Shown: positions 8,735 through 19,028, counted from the stretch's first letter. The stretch is DNA of 64,000 nucleotides from JBBQYD01 sp942493075 (GCA_942493075.1 OW818681.1:4464001-4528000); one strand, 5' to 3'. Notes: a model not told the origin generated them from the sequence alone. Numbers and translations are program-made.

Positions 8735-11128
8735 ATGAAATTTCGATCCTGTTACCAGCCCGTGATGCTGGCGCTTAGCCTGGCCTTCGCATTCACCGCC
8801 ACAGCGGATGTCCCATCGGCAAAAAGCTCTGCTACGGCAGACGCCCGGAAGACTGGCCAGACAAACCAGGTGTTCCGTCCCGTGCGCCCCGGACCGGCTG
8901 ATGGCCGAATCGCATTCGTAACGGCCAAGATGCTCGAGCAGATGCATTACCTGCGCCAGCCGTTTAACGATGCGACATCCAGCAAGTTCCTCGATCGTTA
9001 CCTTGATTTGCTTGATCCTCAGAAACTCCATTTCCTGCAGGCAGACCTGGAACATTTCGAGCTTTACCGTACGAACCTGGACAATGTGACCATTACCCGG
9101 CGTGGGATGGCGGACGTGCTCCCGGCCGCGGAGATTTTCAACCGGTTCATGCTTCGCTTGCAGCAACGGGTGAGCTACGCAGACCAGTTGCTGGCTAGCG
9201 AGAAGTTCGCATTCAACACCGACGAAAAGCTTGTCATCAACCGCAAGGATGCGCCGGCTCCCAAGGATCTGGATGAAGCGCGCAAGCTTTGGAATCAACG
9301 GCTGCGGTTTGAATACTTGCAGGAGCACCTGGGCAAAATCGAATCCCGGAAAAAGGCCGAAAAAGACAAACGTGAGGCTGCGCCAGGCTACACAGAGGGC
9401 AAACCCAAGACCGAGCATGAGGAAATCGTAACCACGCTTACGAATCGTTATCATCGAACGTTGCGCGCTTTTCAGGAATGGGATAATGACGACGTTCTCC
9501 AGGTCTACCTAAGCGCCCTCTCCCACGTCTATGATCCACATTCGGATTACATGGGGGCCGAACAGCTCGAAAGCTTTGCGATGACCATGAATTTAAGCCT
9601 GTTCGGGATTGGTGCCGAACTGCTCTCCGAAGATGGTTATTGCACGATTCGCCGCCTGCTGCCGGGCGGGCCGGCAGAAAAGAGCAAGAAGGTGAAGGAA
9701 AAGGACCGGATCGTGGCCGTGGCGCAGAGCAATCAGCCGCCGGTGGATGTTGTGGACATGACCCTGAGCAAGGCTGTGCAACTCATTCGCGGACCAAAGG
9801 GCACTGAAGTGAGCCTCACCATTATCCCAGCCGGGGAAAGTTCCTCCCGGAGGCAGGTCGTTACTCTCATTCGGGATGAAATAAAACTCGAAGACCAGGA
9901 AGCCAAAGCCAAGGTCATTGATCTCCCCAACAAGATGGGTGCTGCGCCATTACGCCTGGGAGTCATTGATCTGCCTTCGTTCTACGCGACCTTCAATCCG
10001 ATGAGCCTGCGGGGCAAAGCCGAGGCGAAGAGCACCACAGACGATGTGGCCAAGCTGCTGAAAAAGTTGAAACAGGAGAACGTGTCGGGGATCGTATTGG
10101 ATTTGCGACGCAACGGTGGCGGCTCCCTGGAGGAGGCCATCCGCCTCACGGGTCTTTTTATCAAGGAGGGTCCGGTGGTCCAGTCTCGCGATACGGATGG
10201 ACGAATCCAAATCAAGTCCGATCGCGACGGTGATATCGCCTATGAAGGACCGCTGATTGTGCTGACCAGCCGGTTTAGCGCGTCGGCTTCTGAGATTTTG
10301 GCTGGTGCTCTGCAGGATTATGGGCGTGCGCTTATTGTGGGAGATATTTCCACACACGGTAAGGGCACGGTGCAGAGTGTGAATGAACTCAAGCCCTTCA
10401 TGGCGGAACTCACCAACGAGCCTGGTGCCCTGAAGCTCACCATAGCTACGTTCTTCCGCGCCAGCGGAGCTTCAACGCAGTTAAAAGGAGTCGTTCCTGA
10501 TGTTGTTTTGCCCTCAATTTTGAATGAATCGCAGGACATCGGCGAAGCATCCCTGGATTTCGCCCTGCCCTTCGACACGATTGACGCTGCCAAATACGAA
10601 CCGTTCAACCTCGTGGCACCGGTGCTTGCGGAATTGAAGCAGCGCTCGGCTGAACGCGTTGACTCTGGCAAGGATTGGGCCTATGTGCGTGAGGATATAG
10701 CGCTGTTCAAGAAACGGCAGGCGGATAAAACTATTTCTTTGAACGAAAAAGTGCGCCTGAAAGAAAAGACCCAGGAAGACGCCCGGGCTAAGGCACGCGA
10801 GAAAGAACGCAAATCCCGCGCGGAGTCCGAGGAGAAGGTTTACGAAATCACCCTGAAAAACGCGAGCCTCCCTGGATTGCCACCGCCGGTTCAGAAAACC
10901 AATGCATTGGCCAAGGCGGAACTTTCGGGTGCCAGCACAAATGCACTTGCTGAAGTACCTGGAAAGGACCGCCCGGAGGATATCATGGATGCACCGGGAG
11001 ACGATGAACTGGCCGAGGACAGCGCTCCAGCCGTAGACATAACGCTACAGGAAACCGAAAAGATTCTGGCGGATTACATCACCTTGTTGCGTGCAAGGGA
11101 AGTTGCCAAAACGTCCCAAAAGAACTAG
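8735..11128 (+). CDS. prc: Tail-specific (C-terminal processing) protease, S41 family with PDZ
   Basis: 797 residues from the ATG at 8735, chosen because it begins the signal peptide (MKFRSCYQPVMLALSLAFAF); the frame is open about 120 bp further up without homology. A helical N-domain contains YDPHSDYMGAEQ, followed by a PDZ domain (about 285-370, IRRLLPGGPAEKS) and the S41 peptidase core. The catalytic Ser lies in FSASASE (S517/S519) and the Lys in HGKG (K543). A long charged C-terminal region resembles the Prc C-domain. It acts in the periplasm on protein C-termini, and in E. coli on lipoproteins and peptidoglycan hydrolases. The next gene follows after 10 bp. Confidence 0.95.
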   Translation: MKFRSCYQPVMLALSLAFAFTATADVPSAKSSATADARKTGQTNQVFRPVRPGPADGRIAFVTAKMLEQMHYLRQPFNDATSSKFLDRYLDLLDPQKLHFLQADLEHFELYRTNLDNVTITRRGMADVLPAAEIFNRFMLRLQQRVSYADQLLASEKFAFNTDEKLVINRKDAPAPKDLDEARKLWNQRLRFEYLQEHLGKIESRKKAEKDKREAAPGYTEGKPKTEHEEIVTTLTNRYHRTLRAFQEWDNDDVLQVYLSALSHVYDPHSDYMGAEQLESFAMTMNLSLFGIGAELLSEDGYCTIRRLLPGGPAEKSKKVKEKDRIVAVAQSNQPPVDVVDMTLSKAVQLIRGPKGTEVSLTIIPAGESSSRRQVVTLIRDEIKLEDQEAKAKVIDLPNKMGAAPLRLGVIDLPSFYATFNPMSLRGKAEAKSTTDDVAKLLKKLKQENVSGIVLDLRRNGGGSLEEAIRLTGLFIKEGPVVQSRDTDGRIQIKSDRDGDIAYEGPLIVLTSRFSASASEILAGALQDYGRALIVGDISTHGKGTVQSVNELKPFMAELTNEPGALKLTIATFFRASGASTQLKGVVPDVVLPSILNESQDIGEASLDFALPFDTIDAAKYEPFNLVAPVLAELKQRSAERVDSGKDWAYVREDIALFKKRQADKTISLNEKVRLKEKTQEDARAKAREKERKSRAESEEKVYEITLKNASLPGLPPPVQKTNALAKAELSGASTNALAEVPGKDRPEDIMDAPGDDELAEDSAPAVDITLQETEKILADYITLLRAREVAKTSQKN

Positions 11129-11138
11129 AACGCTTTAC

Positions 11139-11705
11139 ATGAAAAGACTCGTTTGTGCTGTGCCATTGCTGTTAAGCGCATCGATGCTGATTGCGGGCCC
11201 TGAACAGATCATCAAGCAACGCGCCAAGGACATTCGAGACCAGAACAATGCACGACAAGGCGTGCCTCCAGCAGCCCCGGCGACGACAGCACGCCCTGCA
11301 CCAGTTATGAACGCCATGCCGGCCCAGCCGCCCTTGAATCGGCTGACAACCGACCTGGCCAATATCAGGACCAACTCTACGGTCACCCCCGCACAGATCC
11401 AGAGCTTCTCTCGGAACCTCGCCTCCGCAGCTCTAGGGCCACGCAAGCCCTCCAGCGTCAGTCTCAATAAACTTGCCACCGACCTGCTGCCGGCTTTGGC
11501 CAGCCACCCTTTGTCGGCCAATAGCCGCAGCCGCCTCCTGCAGAATCTGATAGCTGTCGTGAACGGCAACGGAGTGACTCAAAACCAACTGAACGACGTT
11601 ATTGTCGATATTCAGGGCGTGCTGAAGAAGAGCGGAACGCCGGTACAAACGGCGAAAACGATTGCCGATGATGCCCGTGCGATAGCCCGGGAAGTCCACG
11701 GGTGA
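11139..11705 (+). CDS. Small secreted protein of unknown function
   Basis: 188 residues from the ATG at 11139, which begins a signal peptide (MKRLVCAVPLLLSASMLIAG). The mature part is Ala/Pro-rich, then helical, with two similar blocks: NRLTTDLANIRTNSTVTPAQIQSF and a later LNKLATDLLPALASHPLS, followed by TQNQLNDVIVDIQGVL. No enzyme motif is visible. It lies 10 bp after the prc stop on the same strand, so it is probably co-transcribed and could be a periplasmic partner or substrate of the protease. The function is not recognised. Confidence 0.8.
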   Translation: MKRLVCAVPLLLSASMLIAGPEQIIKQRAKDIRDQNNARQGVPPAAPATTARPAPVMNAMPAQPPLNRLTTDLANIRTNSTVTPAQIQSFSRNLASAALGPRKPSSVSLNKLATDLLPALASHPLSANSRSRLLQNLIAVVNGNGVTQNQLNDVIVDIQGVLKKSGTPVQTAKTIADDARAIAREVHG

Positions 11706-11767
11706 CCCTTAGAAGCCAGGAAAGTGAGTAGTCCTATCAACCTTGCCTGAAACGGTCGATGAGAGAC

Positions 11768-14700
11768 TCATGTCTGCCGGTGCAGCACTTCATTCACCTT
11801 CTGCCGGAGGGAACCGGCAGTGAATGGCTTTTGCAGAAAAGCAATCCCCTGCTCCAAAACTCCTTCATCCACGATCACATCCGAATTGTATCCCGAGATA
11901 AACAAGCAGCGAATTTCAGGTTTTAGTGCCGCGATTTGGACACTGAGTTGCTTGCCATTCATCCCCGGCATCACAACATCTGTTATCAACAGATGAATTT
12001 CTTCAGAATGCTGCCGTGCGATGCCCAGGGCAGCCTCAGGTGTCGGAGCGCTCAGCACACGGTAACCGTGCTCCGATAGCACACGGGCACCCAACTGGAG
12101 AATCTGAGCTTCGTCCTCAACCAAAAGAATGGTCTCGCTCCCGCGAGCCGGCTCCAGAGTTACCGTATCTTGCGTGGGCCTTGGGCGATCTGCACAACGG
12201 GGAAGATAGATTTTGAAGGTTGCTCCGCGCCCTGGCTGGCTATCGACGGCGATCGCACCATGATTCTGCTTCACGACGCCAAAGACCATGGCCAGGCCCA
12301 ACCCAGTGCCTTTGCCGATTGTTTTGGTTGTAAAAAACGGCTCGAAAATATCCTTCAAGATATCCGTGTCGATTCCATGCCCGGTATCGCTGACATTGAG
12401 CATTACATATTCCCCTGGCGGACAATCTGGATGAGCCAGGCAGAAGTCAGGGTTTGTCTGAAAATTCGAGGTTTGAATGGTGATCCGTCCGCTCTGACCA
12501 ATCGCGTCACGCGCATTGACGCAAAGATTCACAAGGATCTGGTGAACCTGTGCGGGATCGATCTTAACGGGCCAGAGATTGGCGCCGGGGACCCAGACCA
12601 ACTCGATGTTCTCCCCAATGAGGCGCCGAAGCATCTTAAGCAATGAGGAGATCGATTCGTTGAAATCCAGCACCTTGGGGCTGACGGCCTGCTTGCGAGC
12701 AAAGCCTAGAAGCTGAGCCGTCAACTCTGCTGAACGCTCTGCTGAACGCCGGATTTCCAGAATGGCCTCCCGGAGTTCACTGCCTTTGGGAGCTTCCTCC
12801 AGCGCGAGCGTGGCATTACCCAGAATAACCTGCAGCATGTTATTAAAGTCATGTGCAACCCCGCCAGCAAGCCGGCCGATTGATTCGGTTTTCTGCGCCT
12901 GCAACAATTGATCCTTAAGCCGCGTCCGCTCCTCTTCCGCGTGCCGTGCCTCGGTAGTATCGCGCAATTGGCTCAGCAGAAAAGGCGGGCCTTGGGTGTG
13001 GTCGAGGAATCGCTCGGTGATGTCCAGCCAGACCAGCTTGCCATTCTGCAGACGGCTCTTAACCTCTCGCCGTGGAATCACCACGTGGGCGGCGAATCGC
13101 TCTCGATAAGCCACTAGTTTTCCTTCCTGGTCCCCAACCTGAAACGCATCCAGGAAGCATTTATTTTCCAGCTCTTCCCTCCGTTTCCCGGTCAATTCGC
13201 AGTAGGCCTGGTTCACCTGAACCACTGTTCCCTGGGCATCCGTCATTCGCATTCCATCGGCAGAGGTCTCCCACACCAAAGCCAGACGTTTTTCCACGGC
13301 TGCTTCCGACTCCAACCGCTGCCGGATCAATTCGGTCTGCTTGGCAACACGCGCGCGCAACGCGAAAATCCAGCCGACGGACGCCATTACCCCCATTAAG
13401 AGCACGATAACAAGGCCGAACACCCGCCGCGTGGTGAACCAGGGCGGACGCTCGAGCACCGTGATATCGGAAGGGTTCCGCACCAGGAGGCGAAAGGCTC
13501 GGGGCTCGTGTGACTCATCCAGCCGCAACAAACAGATGCCCGTGATTCGCAGGCGCGTCTGTGCCCGCCACCCCGGCCAAAAGCGGCCAGATTCGATCGG
13601 CTCCAACCTGGCGGTAAAGAAATCGCGGCCATCGGTCAGCGCTAATTCCGGGACGGCGGCGGGATCAATATCATGAAGCAGGCGGCCCTCCACGCGCACC
13701 AAACGGTCCCGGTGTTCAAGGTTCAGGACCTCACTGGCACGCAACGGGATGACTGGCGGGCTTTTAGCCTTCCCAACAACCTCATACTCGGCGCTCCTCA
13801 GAATCATACCGGTTTCGTCAACCGATCGAAACCCGATGACTTCCACCTCATCCCCCACTTCTACGGGGTCGGTTTGATCGGTCTTAACACAGATTGCGCT
13901 GCTGGGATCCTGCACATAAAGCTCACGACCAGAACTGCGAGAAGTGACGATTCCTCGGATCTTAACTCGATGGTTTCCTTCGGGCGGAGGGATAAACCCC
14001 CTGGCCTGTGAAATGGAAACTGGATGGACACTGAAGGCATCCGCAGGCGCATCCTGCAACACATGGATGTCTTGCAGGCTCTGGATACGAAGTTCTGCAT
14101 TCGCGGGGCTCTGGGTGCGATCCAGATTGAGTAGACATACGCCTTCCGCCTCGACATAGGCGTTGATGAGGGACCTGCCTAAGTCCTCCTCAAGCGCCGG
14201 CACCACGCACCCGAAGCGCCCATCAGCGGCAACCAGATCCAAGTGCAGGTAGTTGTCAGACCAGGAAGTGGATTGAATCACCCCCAGGGCCTTGACACGG
14301 CGGCTGTCGAACATGCCCGTCATTGCAGCCTGGTAGGAGACAGTCAGTGCCCCAGGCATGGGCTGCTCGCCTAACACGGTGATCTGAGCAGGCGAGATCA
14401 TGTTTAACACACCGCCGAGCTCAGTAACGCCAATCACCTCGACCTGCTGCCCTGCTTTGCCTGCAAAGGGCCGTTCGAGCAAGCTCACAAAAACCCCATT
14501 CTCGCCATCCTGGATAAAAAGCATGGTTTCAGGGGGGCTATAATAGGTTACGACACCCTTGACTCGCAGCGGATACTGTTTGCGGGCCTCCTCGCGGGAA
14601 AGGTCAATTACTTGCTTGACAGAAGTTAAGAGAGGAAGATTTCTGTTGGCAGGAGCAGCTACCATTTCGCGGTCGGGGCTGGTGGAAGACTTCACCGCTC

Positions 14701-15655
14701 GAAACTGGGCATCCTTCAGAACTGGCATCCCCTGCTCGAGCGCCGGGAAACCAATCACCTCCACCGTCTCCCCCTTTGTCAGAGTAATTTGCAGCGGGGA
14801 GCGCACCAGCATCGTGCCGGTATCGTCCTGAATAGTCAGAAAGAGCCCCCTGCTCTGCTCGACGATTTGTCCACGCAGCAGCAGCCTTCCACCTTGCCAG
14901 GTGCCAGCCGCGAGCGCCGCCACCTGTCCGACAGGTGTCCTGTTCAGACCGTAGGGATCAGCAGGCCCGGGCCGGTTCCTCTGGATGGTGGCCACATCCT
15001 CCACCATGACGACGTATCTCATCGACTGCCCATCCACATCCCGCTGTTGGATCAACGCACCTTGCACCGTGATCTCAGCGTCGAGCAGGCGGATCAGATC
15101 TGCCTCTGAATGGCGTCGAACCCAAACCATCACAAGCGTGCCCTGGACGTCCAGAAGCAGTCTGAGCCGCCCCAGTTCCTGGATGCTTCGCACGGAGCCA
15201 CGGAGTTCAATCCAGCGGGATGCCAGTTCGGGACTGGCGAGGTTCGTTCCGTAAACCTTCACGGCAACAGGCGGAATCCCGCTGCCAACCCTGCGCAAAG
15301 AGACATCGCGCAACTGATGAACGGGGTTGGTTGCTACAGTATCTACCCGATATTTATCAATAATGATTTCATCACCAGGCACCAAATCCACCTCAGGCTT
15401 GTCCCATTGAATCAGGCATCCCGTGCCTGCATCCTGCGCAAAGAGCAGCTTCCAATGAGGATCCACATAGGTGGCAACAGCGGGAATAGGGGCTGAGAGC
15501 CCACTCTCTGGCTGGTCGAAAACTGCATCCAGAGTGGCGGGTTCCGGATCGGCCTGGGCCATCGCGGTCATCAGCAGGAAAAACAGGCTAAGCCATGCCA
15601 ACGAACGGACTATTAACCGTCCACCCCTCCGAGTAAGCCCACAAGTCACGCGCAT
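11768..15655 (-). CDS. Hybrid histidine kinase with OB-like sensor array, PAS and receiver domains
   Basis: About 1295 residues from the ATG at 15655, which begins a clean signal peptide (RSLAWLSLFFLLMTAMAQA); the frame continues up to 15787 with other possible starts at 15709 and 15787. The exported part holds about seven repeated modules of the pattern V-K-V-x-G-x-V ... LFIQD ... GVFV ... VEVIG, resembling OB folds. One membrane segment (GLVIVLLMGVMASVGWIFAL) is followed by a PAS domain, HisKA with GGVAHDFNNML (phospho-acceptor His), HATPase_c with FEPFFTTKTIGKGTGLGL, and a C-terminal receiver (LLITDVVMPGMNGK, phospho-acceptor Asp; Lys in LQKPF). It probably senses a periplasmic or polymeric ligand. 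No separate response regulator is adjacent. Confidence 0.93.
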   Translation of the reverse strand: MRVTCGLTRRGGRLIVRSLAWLSLFFLLMTAMAQADPEPATLDAVFDQPESGLSAPIPAVATYVDPHWKLLFAQDAGTGCLIQWDKPEVDLVPGDEIIIDKYRVDTVATNPVHQLRDVSLRRVGSGIPPVAVKVYGTNLASPELASRWIELRGSVRSIQELGRLRLLLDVQGTLVMVWVRRHSEADLIRLLDAEITVQGALIQQRDVDGQSMRYVVMVEDVATIQRNRPGPADPYGLNRTPVGQVAALAAGTWQGGRLLLRGQIVEQSRGLFLTIQDDTGTMLVRSPLQITLTKGETVEVIGFPALEQGMPVLKDAQFRAVKSSTSPDREMVAAPANRNLPLLTSVKQVIDLSREEARKQYPLRVKGVVTYYSPPETMLFIQDGENGVFVSLLERPFAGKAGQQVEVIGVTELGGVLNMISPAQITVLGEQPMPGALTVSYQAAMTGMFDSRRVKALGVIQSTSWSDNYLHLDLVAADGRFGCVVPALEEDLGRSLINAYVEAEGVCLLNLDRTQSPANAELRIQSLQDIHVLQDAPADAFSVHPVSISQARGFIPPPEGNHRVKIRGIVTSRSSGRELYVQDPSSAICVKTDQTDPVEVGDEVEVIGFRSVDETGMILRSAEYEVVGKAKSPPVIPLRASEVLNLEHRDRLVRVEGRLLHDIDPAAVPELALTDGRDFFTARLEPIESGRFWPGWRAQTRLRITGICLLRLDESHEPRAFRLLVRNPSDITVLERPPWFTTRRVFGLVIVLLMGVMASVGWIFALRARVAKQTELIRQRLESEAAVEKRLALVWETSADGMRMTDAQGTVVQVNQAYCELTGKRREELENKCFLDAFQVGDQEGKLVAYRERFAAHVVIPRREVKSRLQNGKLVWLDITERFLDHTQGPPFLLSQLRDTTEARHAEEERTRLKDQLLQAQKTESIGRLAGGVAHDFNNMLQVILGNATLALEEAPKGSELREAILEIRRSAERSAELTAQLLGFARKQAVSPKVLDFNESISSLLKMLRRLIGENIELVWVPGANLWPVKIDPAQVHQILVNLCVNARDAIGQSGRITIQTSNFQTNPDFCLAHPDCPPGEYVMLNVSDTGHGIDTDILKDIFEPFFTTKTIGKGTGLGLAMVFGVVKQNHGAIAVDSQPGRGATFKIYLPRCADRPRPTQDTVTLEPARGSETILLVEDEAQILQLGARVLSEHGYRVLSAPTPEAALGIARQHSEEIHLLITDVVMPGMNGKQLSVQIAALKPEIRCLFISGYNSDVIVDEGVLEQGIAFLQKPFTAGSLRQKVNEVLHRQT

Positions 15656-15841
15656 TGCAGATGACAGCCTATGAACCGCATTCAAAGTTCGCAAGAAATA
15701 TGCCTGCATCCTACTGATCGACTGAATGTTGAAATTGATGAGGAATATCCCGCGCAGGCTTTGCGGCAAGCTGCTTGCCACGACCATCTATACGGCCTTG
15801 CTAATCCAACCGCACTTTAAGATCCTTGCACTGTTGAGATT

Positions 15842-17224
15842 ATGCCGCTTGCCCAAGAACTAATTTCGGAACTGAAGCGCATCGCTGGAAACTCTGAAGT
15901 GCTCACCGAGCAGGAGGATCTGATTCCTTACTCATTCGATGGGACTGCTGCCCTGCGTCAGATGCCCGGCTGTGTGGTGTTTGCCAGAAGCACAGACCAG
16001 GTGGTCTCGATTCTCAAATTGGCCAACTCGAAAAGCATCCCGGTAGTCACCCGTGGTTCCGGCACTGGCCTGAGCGGTGGGAGCCTGCCAAGCGCCGATT
16101 GCCTCGTGCTTTGCCTGGCCAAGATGGACAGAATTCTCGAGCTCGACAGTGCTAATTTAACGCTGCTGGCGGAGGCAGGCGCAACAACGATTACGATTTC
16201 AGACGCAGCCAATGCCGCAGGATTGTTCTATCCGCCGGATCCCGGTTCCATGAAGATTTCCACCATCGGTGGGAATGTTGCGGAGAACTCGGGCGGCCTG
16301 CGTGGTTTGAAATACGGCATTACCCGTAATTACGTGATGGGATTGGAAGTGGTGCTGCCGGATGGAGAAGTGCTCTGGACGGGCAACAAATGCGTAAAGG
16401 ACGTCGCCGGCTATTCTCTCAAAGACCTTTTTATCGGTTCGGAAGGCACGCTCGGCATCATTACCAAGGTGCTGCTAAAGCTCATTCCAAAGACACCTGC
16501 CAAGAAAACGCTCGTAGCAACCTACGCGCAGATGGACCAGGCGGCGCAGACGGTTTCAGATATCATTGCCGCCAAGATCATCCCTTGCACGCTGGAGTTT
16601 CTCGACCGCACTACAATACGTTCGGTGGAGGATTACGCGAAGATTGGGCTCCCGACGGATTGTGAAGCACTGCTGCTAATGGAAACCGATGGCCACGCGG
16701 GCGCCGTAGCCGATGAAGCCGCCCAAATGGAGCAAATTGCCCGCAAGAACGGCGCAATGGAGGTCCGAGTTGCAAAGGACGACGCCGAGGCAACGCGACT
16801 CGCTTCCGCGCGCCGCACGGCCTTCTCTGCTCTGGCGCGGGTTGCCCCAACGACCATCCTTGAGGACGCGACGGTGCCCAGGAGCGAACTGGCCACGATG
16901 ATTCGCTTTGTGGAAGCCACAGCAAAGAAATATCAGTTGCGCATAGGCACGTTTGGGCACATGGGTGATGGCAACCTCCACCCCACCTTCCTCACCGATG
17001 AACGGAACACCGAGGAAATGCACCGGATCGAAGCGGCTTTCAAAGAGATTTTCGATGAGGCCATTCGCCTGGGTGGAACCATCACTGGCGAACATGGCAT
17101 CGGTGTGGCGAAAAAAGCCTTCCTGCCAAAGTTCGCTGGCGATGCCCAGATGCGCGTTATGCGCGAGCTGCGGCGCGCGCTGGACCCCAAGGGAATTTTG
17201 AACCCCGGCAAGATGTTCGACTAA
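15842..17224 (+). CDS. glcD: Glycolate oxidase subunit GlcD (FAD-binding)
   Basis: 460 residues. The FAD_binding_4 (PCMH) domain shows VVTRGSGTGLSGGSLP and PPDPGSMKISTIGGNVAENSGGLRGLKYG, typical of GlcD/D-lactate dehydrogenase-type enzymes. The C-terminal FAD-oxidase domain has HMGDGNLHPTFL and GEHGIGVAKKAFL, including the conserved active-site His residues. It oxidises glycolate or another 2-hydroxy acid. Six bases separate it from glcF, so the two form an operon; no GlcE-like FAD subunit gene is present nearby. It is divergent from the histidine kinase. Confidence 0.93.
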   Translation: MPLAQELISELKRIAGNSEVLTEQEDLIPYSFDGTAALRQMPGCVVFARSTDQVVSILKLANSKSIPVVTRGSGTGLSGGSLPSADCLVLCLAKMDRILELDSANLTLLAEAGATTITISDAANAAGLFYPPDPGSMKISTIGGNVAENSGGLRGLKYGITRNYVMGLEVVLPDGEVLWTGNKCVKDVAGYSLKDLFIGSEGTLGIITKVLLKLIPKTPAKKTLVATYAQMDQAAQTVSDIIAAKIIPCTLEFLDRTTIRSVEDYAKIGLPTDCEALLLMETDGHAGAVADEAAQMEQIARKNGAMEVRVAKDDAEATRLASARRTAFSALARVAPTTILEDATVPRSELATMIRFVEATAKKYQLRIGTFGHMGDGNLHPTFLTDERNTEEMHRIEAAFKEIFDEAIRLGGTITGEHGIGVAKKAFLPKFAGDAQMRVMRELRRALDPKGILNPGKMFD

Positions 17225-17230
17225 TCGGTT

Positions 17231-18559
17231 ATGTCCACACCTTCCAGCCAGGCGAAGGACGGCAGCCGCACGTCCTTTCTGAAGAACCTCGATTACTCGG
17301 TGGTCCAGCAATGCATGCATTGCGGATTGTGCCTCCCCACCTGTCCTACATATGCAGCCACCAAAGAAGAGCGGCACAGCCCGCGCGGTCGCATTTCGCT
17401 GATGCGCGCCATAGCGGATGACCGGCTGGTCATGAGCCGCCCCTTCGCGGAGGAAATGTATTATTGCCTGGGCTGCCTCGCGTGCATGACCGCCTGTCCG
17501 GCAGGGGTGAACTATGCGGAGCTCTTCGAACATGCCCGGGCGGAAGCTGAGGCCACAGGGCTGCTGAGGAACCCCAAACGAAACCTGATCCGCGCCTTTG
17601 CCATCCGTTGGATGTTCATGGACCATTCGCGTTTGCAATGGGTGGGACGTGTGCTGCGGCTTTATCAGCAACTCGGATTTCAAGCGTTGGTGCGTGGCAG
17701 TAATGTGCTGAAGCTCTTTCCCAAACGGCTCCAGGAATTGGAGGCTATTACCCCGGACATCCAACCCGCCTTTACCGATGATCTCGTGGCACCCATTACC
17801 CCAGCACGAGCGCGGCGGCGCTACCGCGTGGCAATGCTCACCGGGTGTGCTCAGGATTTGATTTTCAGCAATATCAATAGGGATACAGTGACGGTGCTGT
17901 CGCGTAATGGCTGCGAGGTTGTTACGCCTCCCGACCAACTCTGCTGCGGCTCGCTGCATGCGCATAACGGCGAGTGGGACCTCGCCCGCGATCTAGCTAA
18001 GAAACAGATTCGCCGAATCCCCCCGGGACAATTCGATGCGATCATCACAAATGCAGGCGGCTGCGGTTCGCATCTGAAACACTACAGCAAGCTTCTCGCG
18101 GATGATCCCGAATACCTGCAGGAAGCCCGGTTGTGGGATCGAAAAGTAAAAGACATTCACGAATGGCTGATGGAAATCGGCGTTGAAGCTCCCGCTCCAA
18201 AGAATGGTGCGCCCCGGATCGTGACCTATCATGAATCCTGCCATTTGGCCCACGGGCAGAAGATAACGGCGCAGCCGCGTCAGATTCTAAGCATGATTCC
18301 GGGCATTCAGGTGGTGGAACTGCCGGAAAGCAATTGGTGCTGCGGGAGCGCCGGGGTTTATAACATTACTCAACCGGAGATGGCCGGACAGCTCCTGGAA
18401 CGCAAGCTTACACACATCCGATCCACTGGCGCGGATACTGTCGCCACCGGGAACCCTGGATGCCTTCTCCAGCTTGTTAATGGCGCCAAGGCACAAGGCT
18501 GGCAACTAAGAGTGGTGCACCCCATCACGCTCCTCGCGGAAGCTTACGCAGAAGACTAG
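17231..18559 (+). CDS. glcF: Glycolate oxidase iron-sulfur subunit GlcF
   Basis: 442 residues. Two 4Fe-4S motifs lie near the N-terminus (CMHCGLCLPTCP and CLGCLACMTACPAG), followed by two CCG domains (CCGSLHAHNGEW and CCGSAGVYN) that bind a further cluster or cofactor. This order is that of GlcF/LldE-type electron-transfer subunits, which pass electrons from the flavin subunit to the quinone pool at the membrane. It is directly downstream of glcD. A different 2-hydroxy acid substrate such as lactate cannot be excluded. Confidence 0.93.
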   Translation: MSTPSSQAKDGSRTSFLKNLDYSVVQQCMHCGLCLPTCPTYAATKEERHSPRGRISLMRAIADDRLVMSRPFAEEMYYCLGCLACMTACPAGVNYAELFEHARAEAEATGLLRNPKRNLIRAFAIRWMFMDHSRLQWVGRVLRLYQQLGFQALVRGSNVLKLFPKRLQELEAITPDIQPAFTDDLVAPITPARARRRYRVAMLTGCAQDLIFSNINRDTVTVLSRNGCEVVTPPDQLCCGSLHAHNGEWDLARDLAKKQIRRIPPGQFDAIITNAGGCGSHLKHYSKLLADDPEYLQEARLWDRKVKDIHEWLMEIGVEAPAPKNGAPRIVTYHESCHLAHGQKITAQPRQILSMIPGIQVVELPESNWCCGSAGVYNITQPEMAGQLLERKLTHIRSTGADTVATGNPGCLLQLVNGAKAQGWQLRVVHPITLLAEAYAED

Positions 18560-18590
18560 CCATCGGATGGACCAGCGCGGAGGAGCGCAA

Positions 18591-19028
18591 TCATGAGAAA
18601 GTCTGCTGAACGGAGTCGGCTGCCGTTTCCAGCTTTTCCAGAAACCAGGCCGGCGGACGGATCGGTCGCGCTCCAGCCCCGGTAAAGGCATGTACCGTGT
18701 AGCCTTTGACCACGGGTTTTCCAGTGCCTTGATGGCTGATGAGCACATCAAACCGCAAGCGAGCGCGCCCGGAGACCTCCACCGTGGAATCAATGCTGAG
18801 CAGGTCATCGTAGCGGGCTCCTCCCTGGAATTCGAGATGGGCTTCCACCAAGGGCAAAAACACTCCCTGGGCTTCAAGATCGGCGTATGACATCCCAAGG
18901 CGCCGTCGCATCAATTCACTTCGCCCGCATTCAAACCACTCCAGCGCGCGGGAATTGTAAAAAGTACCCATCTGATCCGTCTCGCTGTAACGCACACGCA
19001 GCAGCAGCACATCGTTTAGCTTGCCCAT
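18591..19028 (-). CDS. ybgC: YbgC-type acyl-CoA thioesterase (hotdog fold)
   Basis: 145 residues. The 4HBT hotdog signature VRYSETDQMGTFYNSRALEWFECGR contains the catalytic Asp (D18) of the YbgC/FadM group, followed by the long helix RSELMRRRLGMSY. It hydrolyses acyl-CoA thioesters in the cytoplasm. In many Gram-negatives ybgC heads the tol-pal operon; here it stands apart from tolQ by 17 kb and converges on glcF with only 31 bp between the stops. The substrate chain length is unknown. Confidence 0.88.
   Translation of the reverse strand: MGKLNDVLLLRVRYSETDQMGTFYNSRALEWFECGRSELMRRRLGMSYADLEAQGVFLPLVEAHLEFQGGARYDDLLSIDSTVEVSGRARLRFDVLISHQGTGKPVVKGYTVHAFTGAGARPIRPPAWFLEKLETAADSVQQTFS

Noticed and set aside
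16676..17965. 429-codon open frame antisense to glcD and glcF
   Set aside because: It lies fully over two well-supported genes, has low-complexity His/Arg/Gly-rich translation and no motif; a shadow of GC-biased codons.
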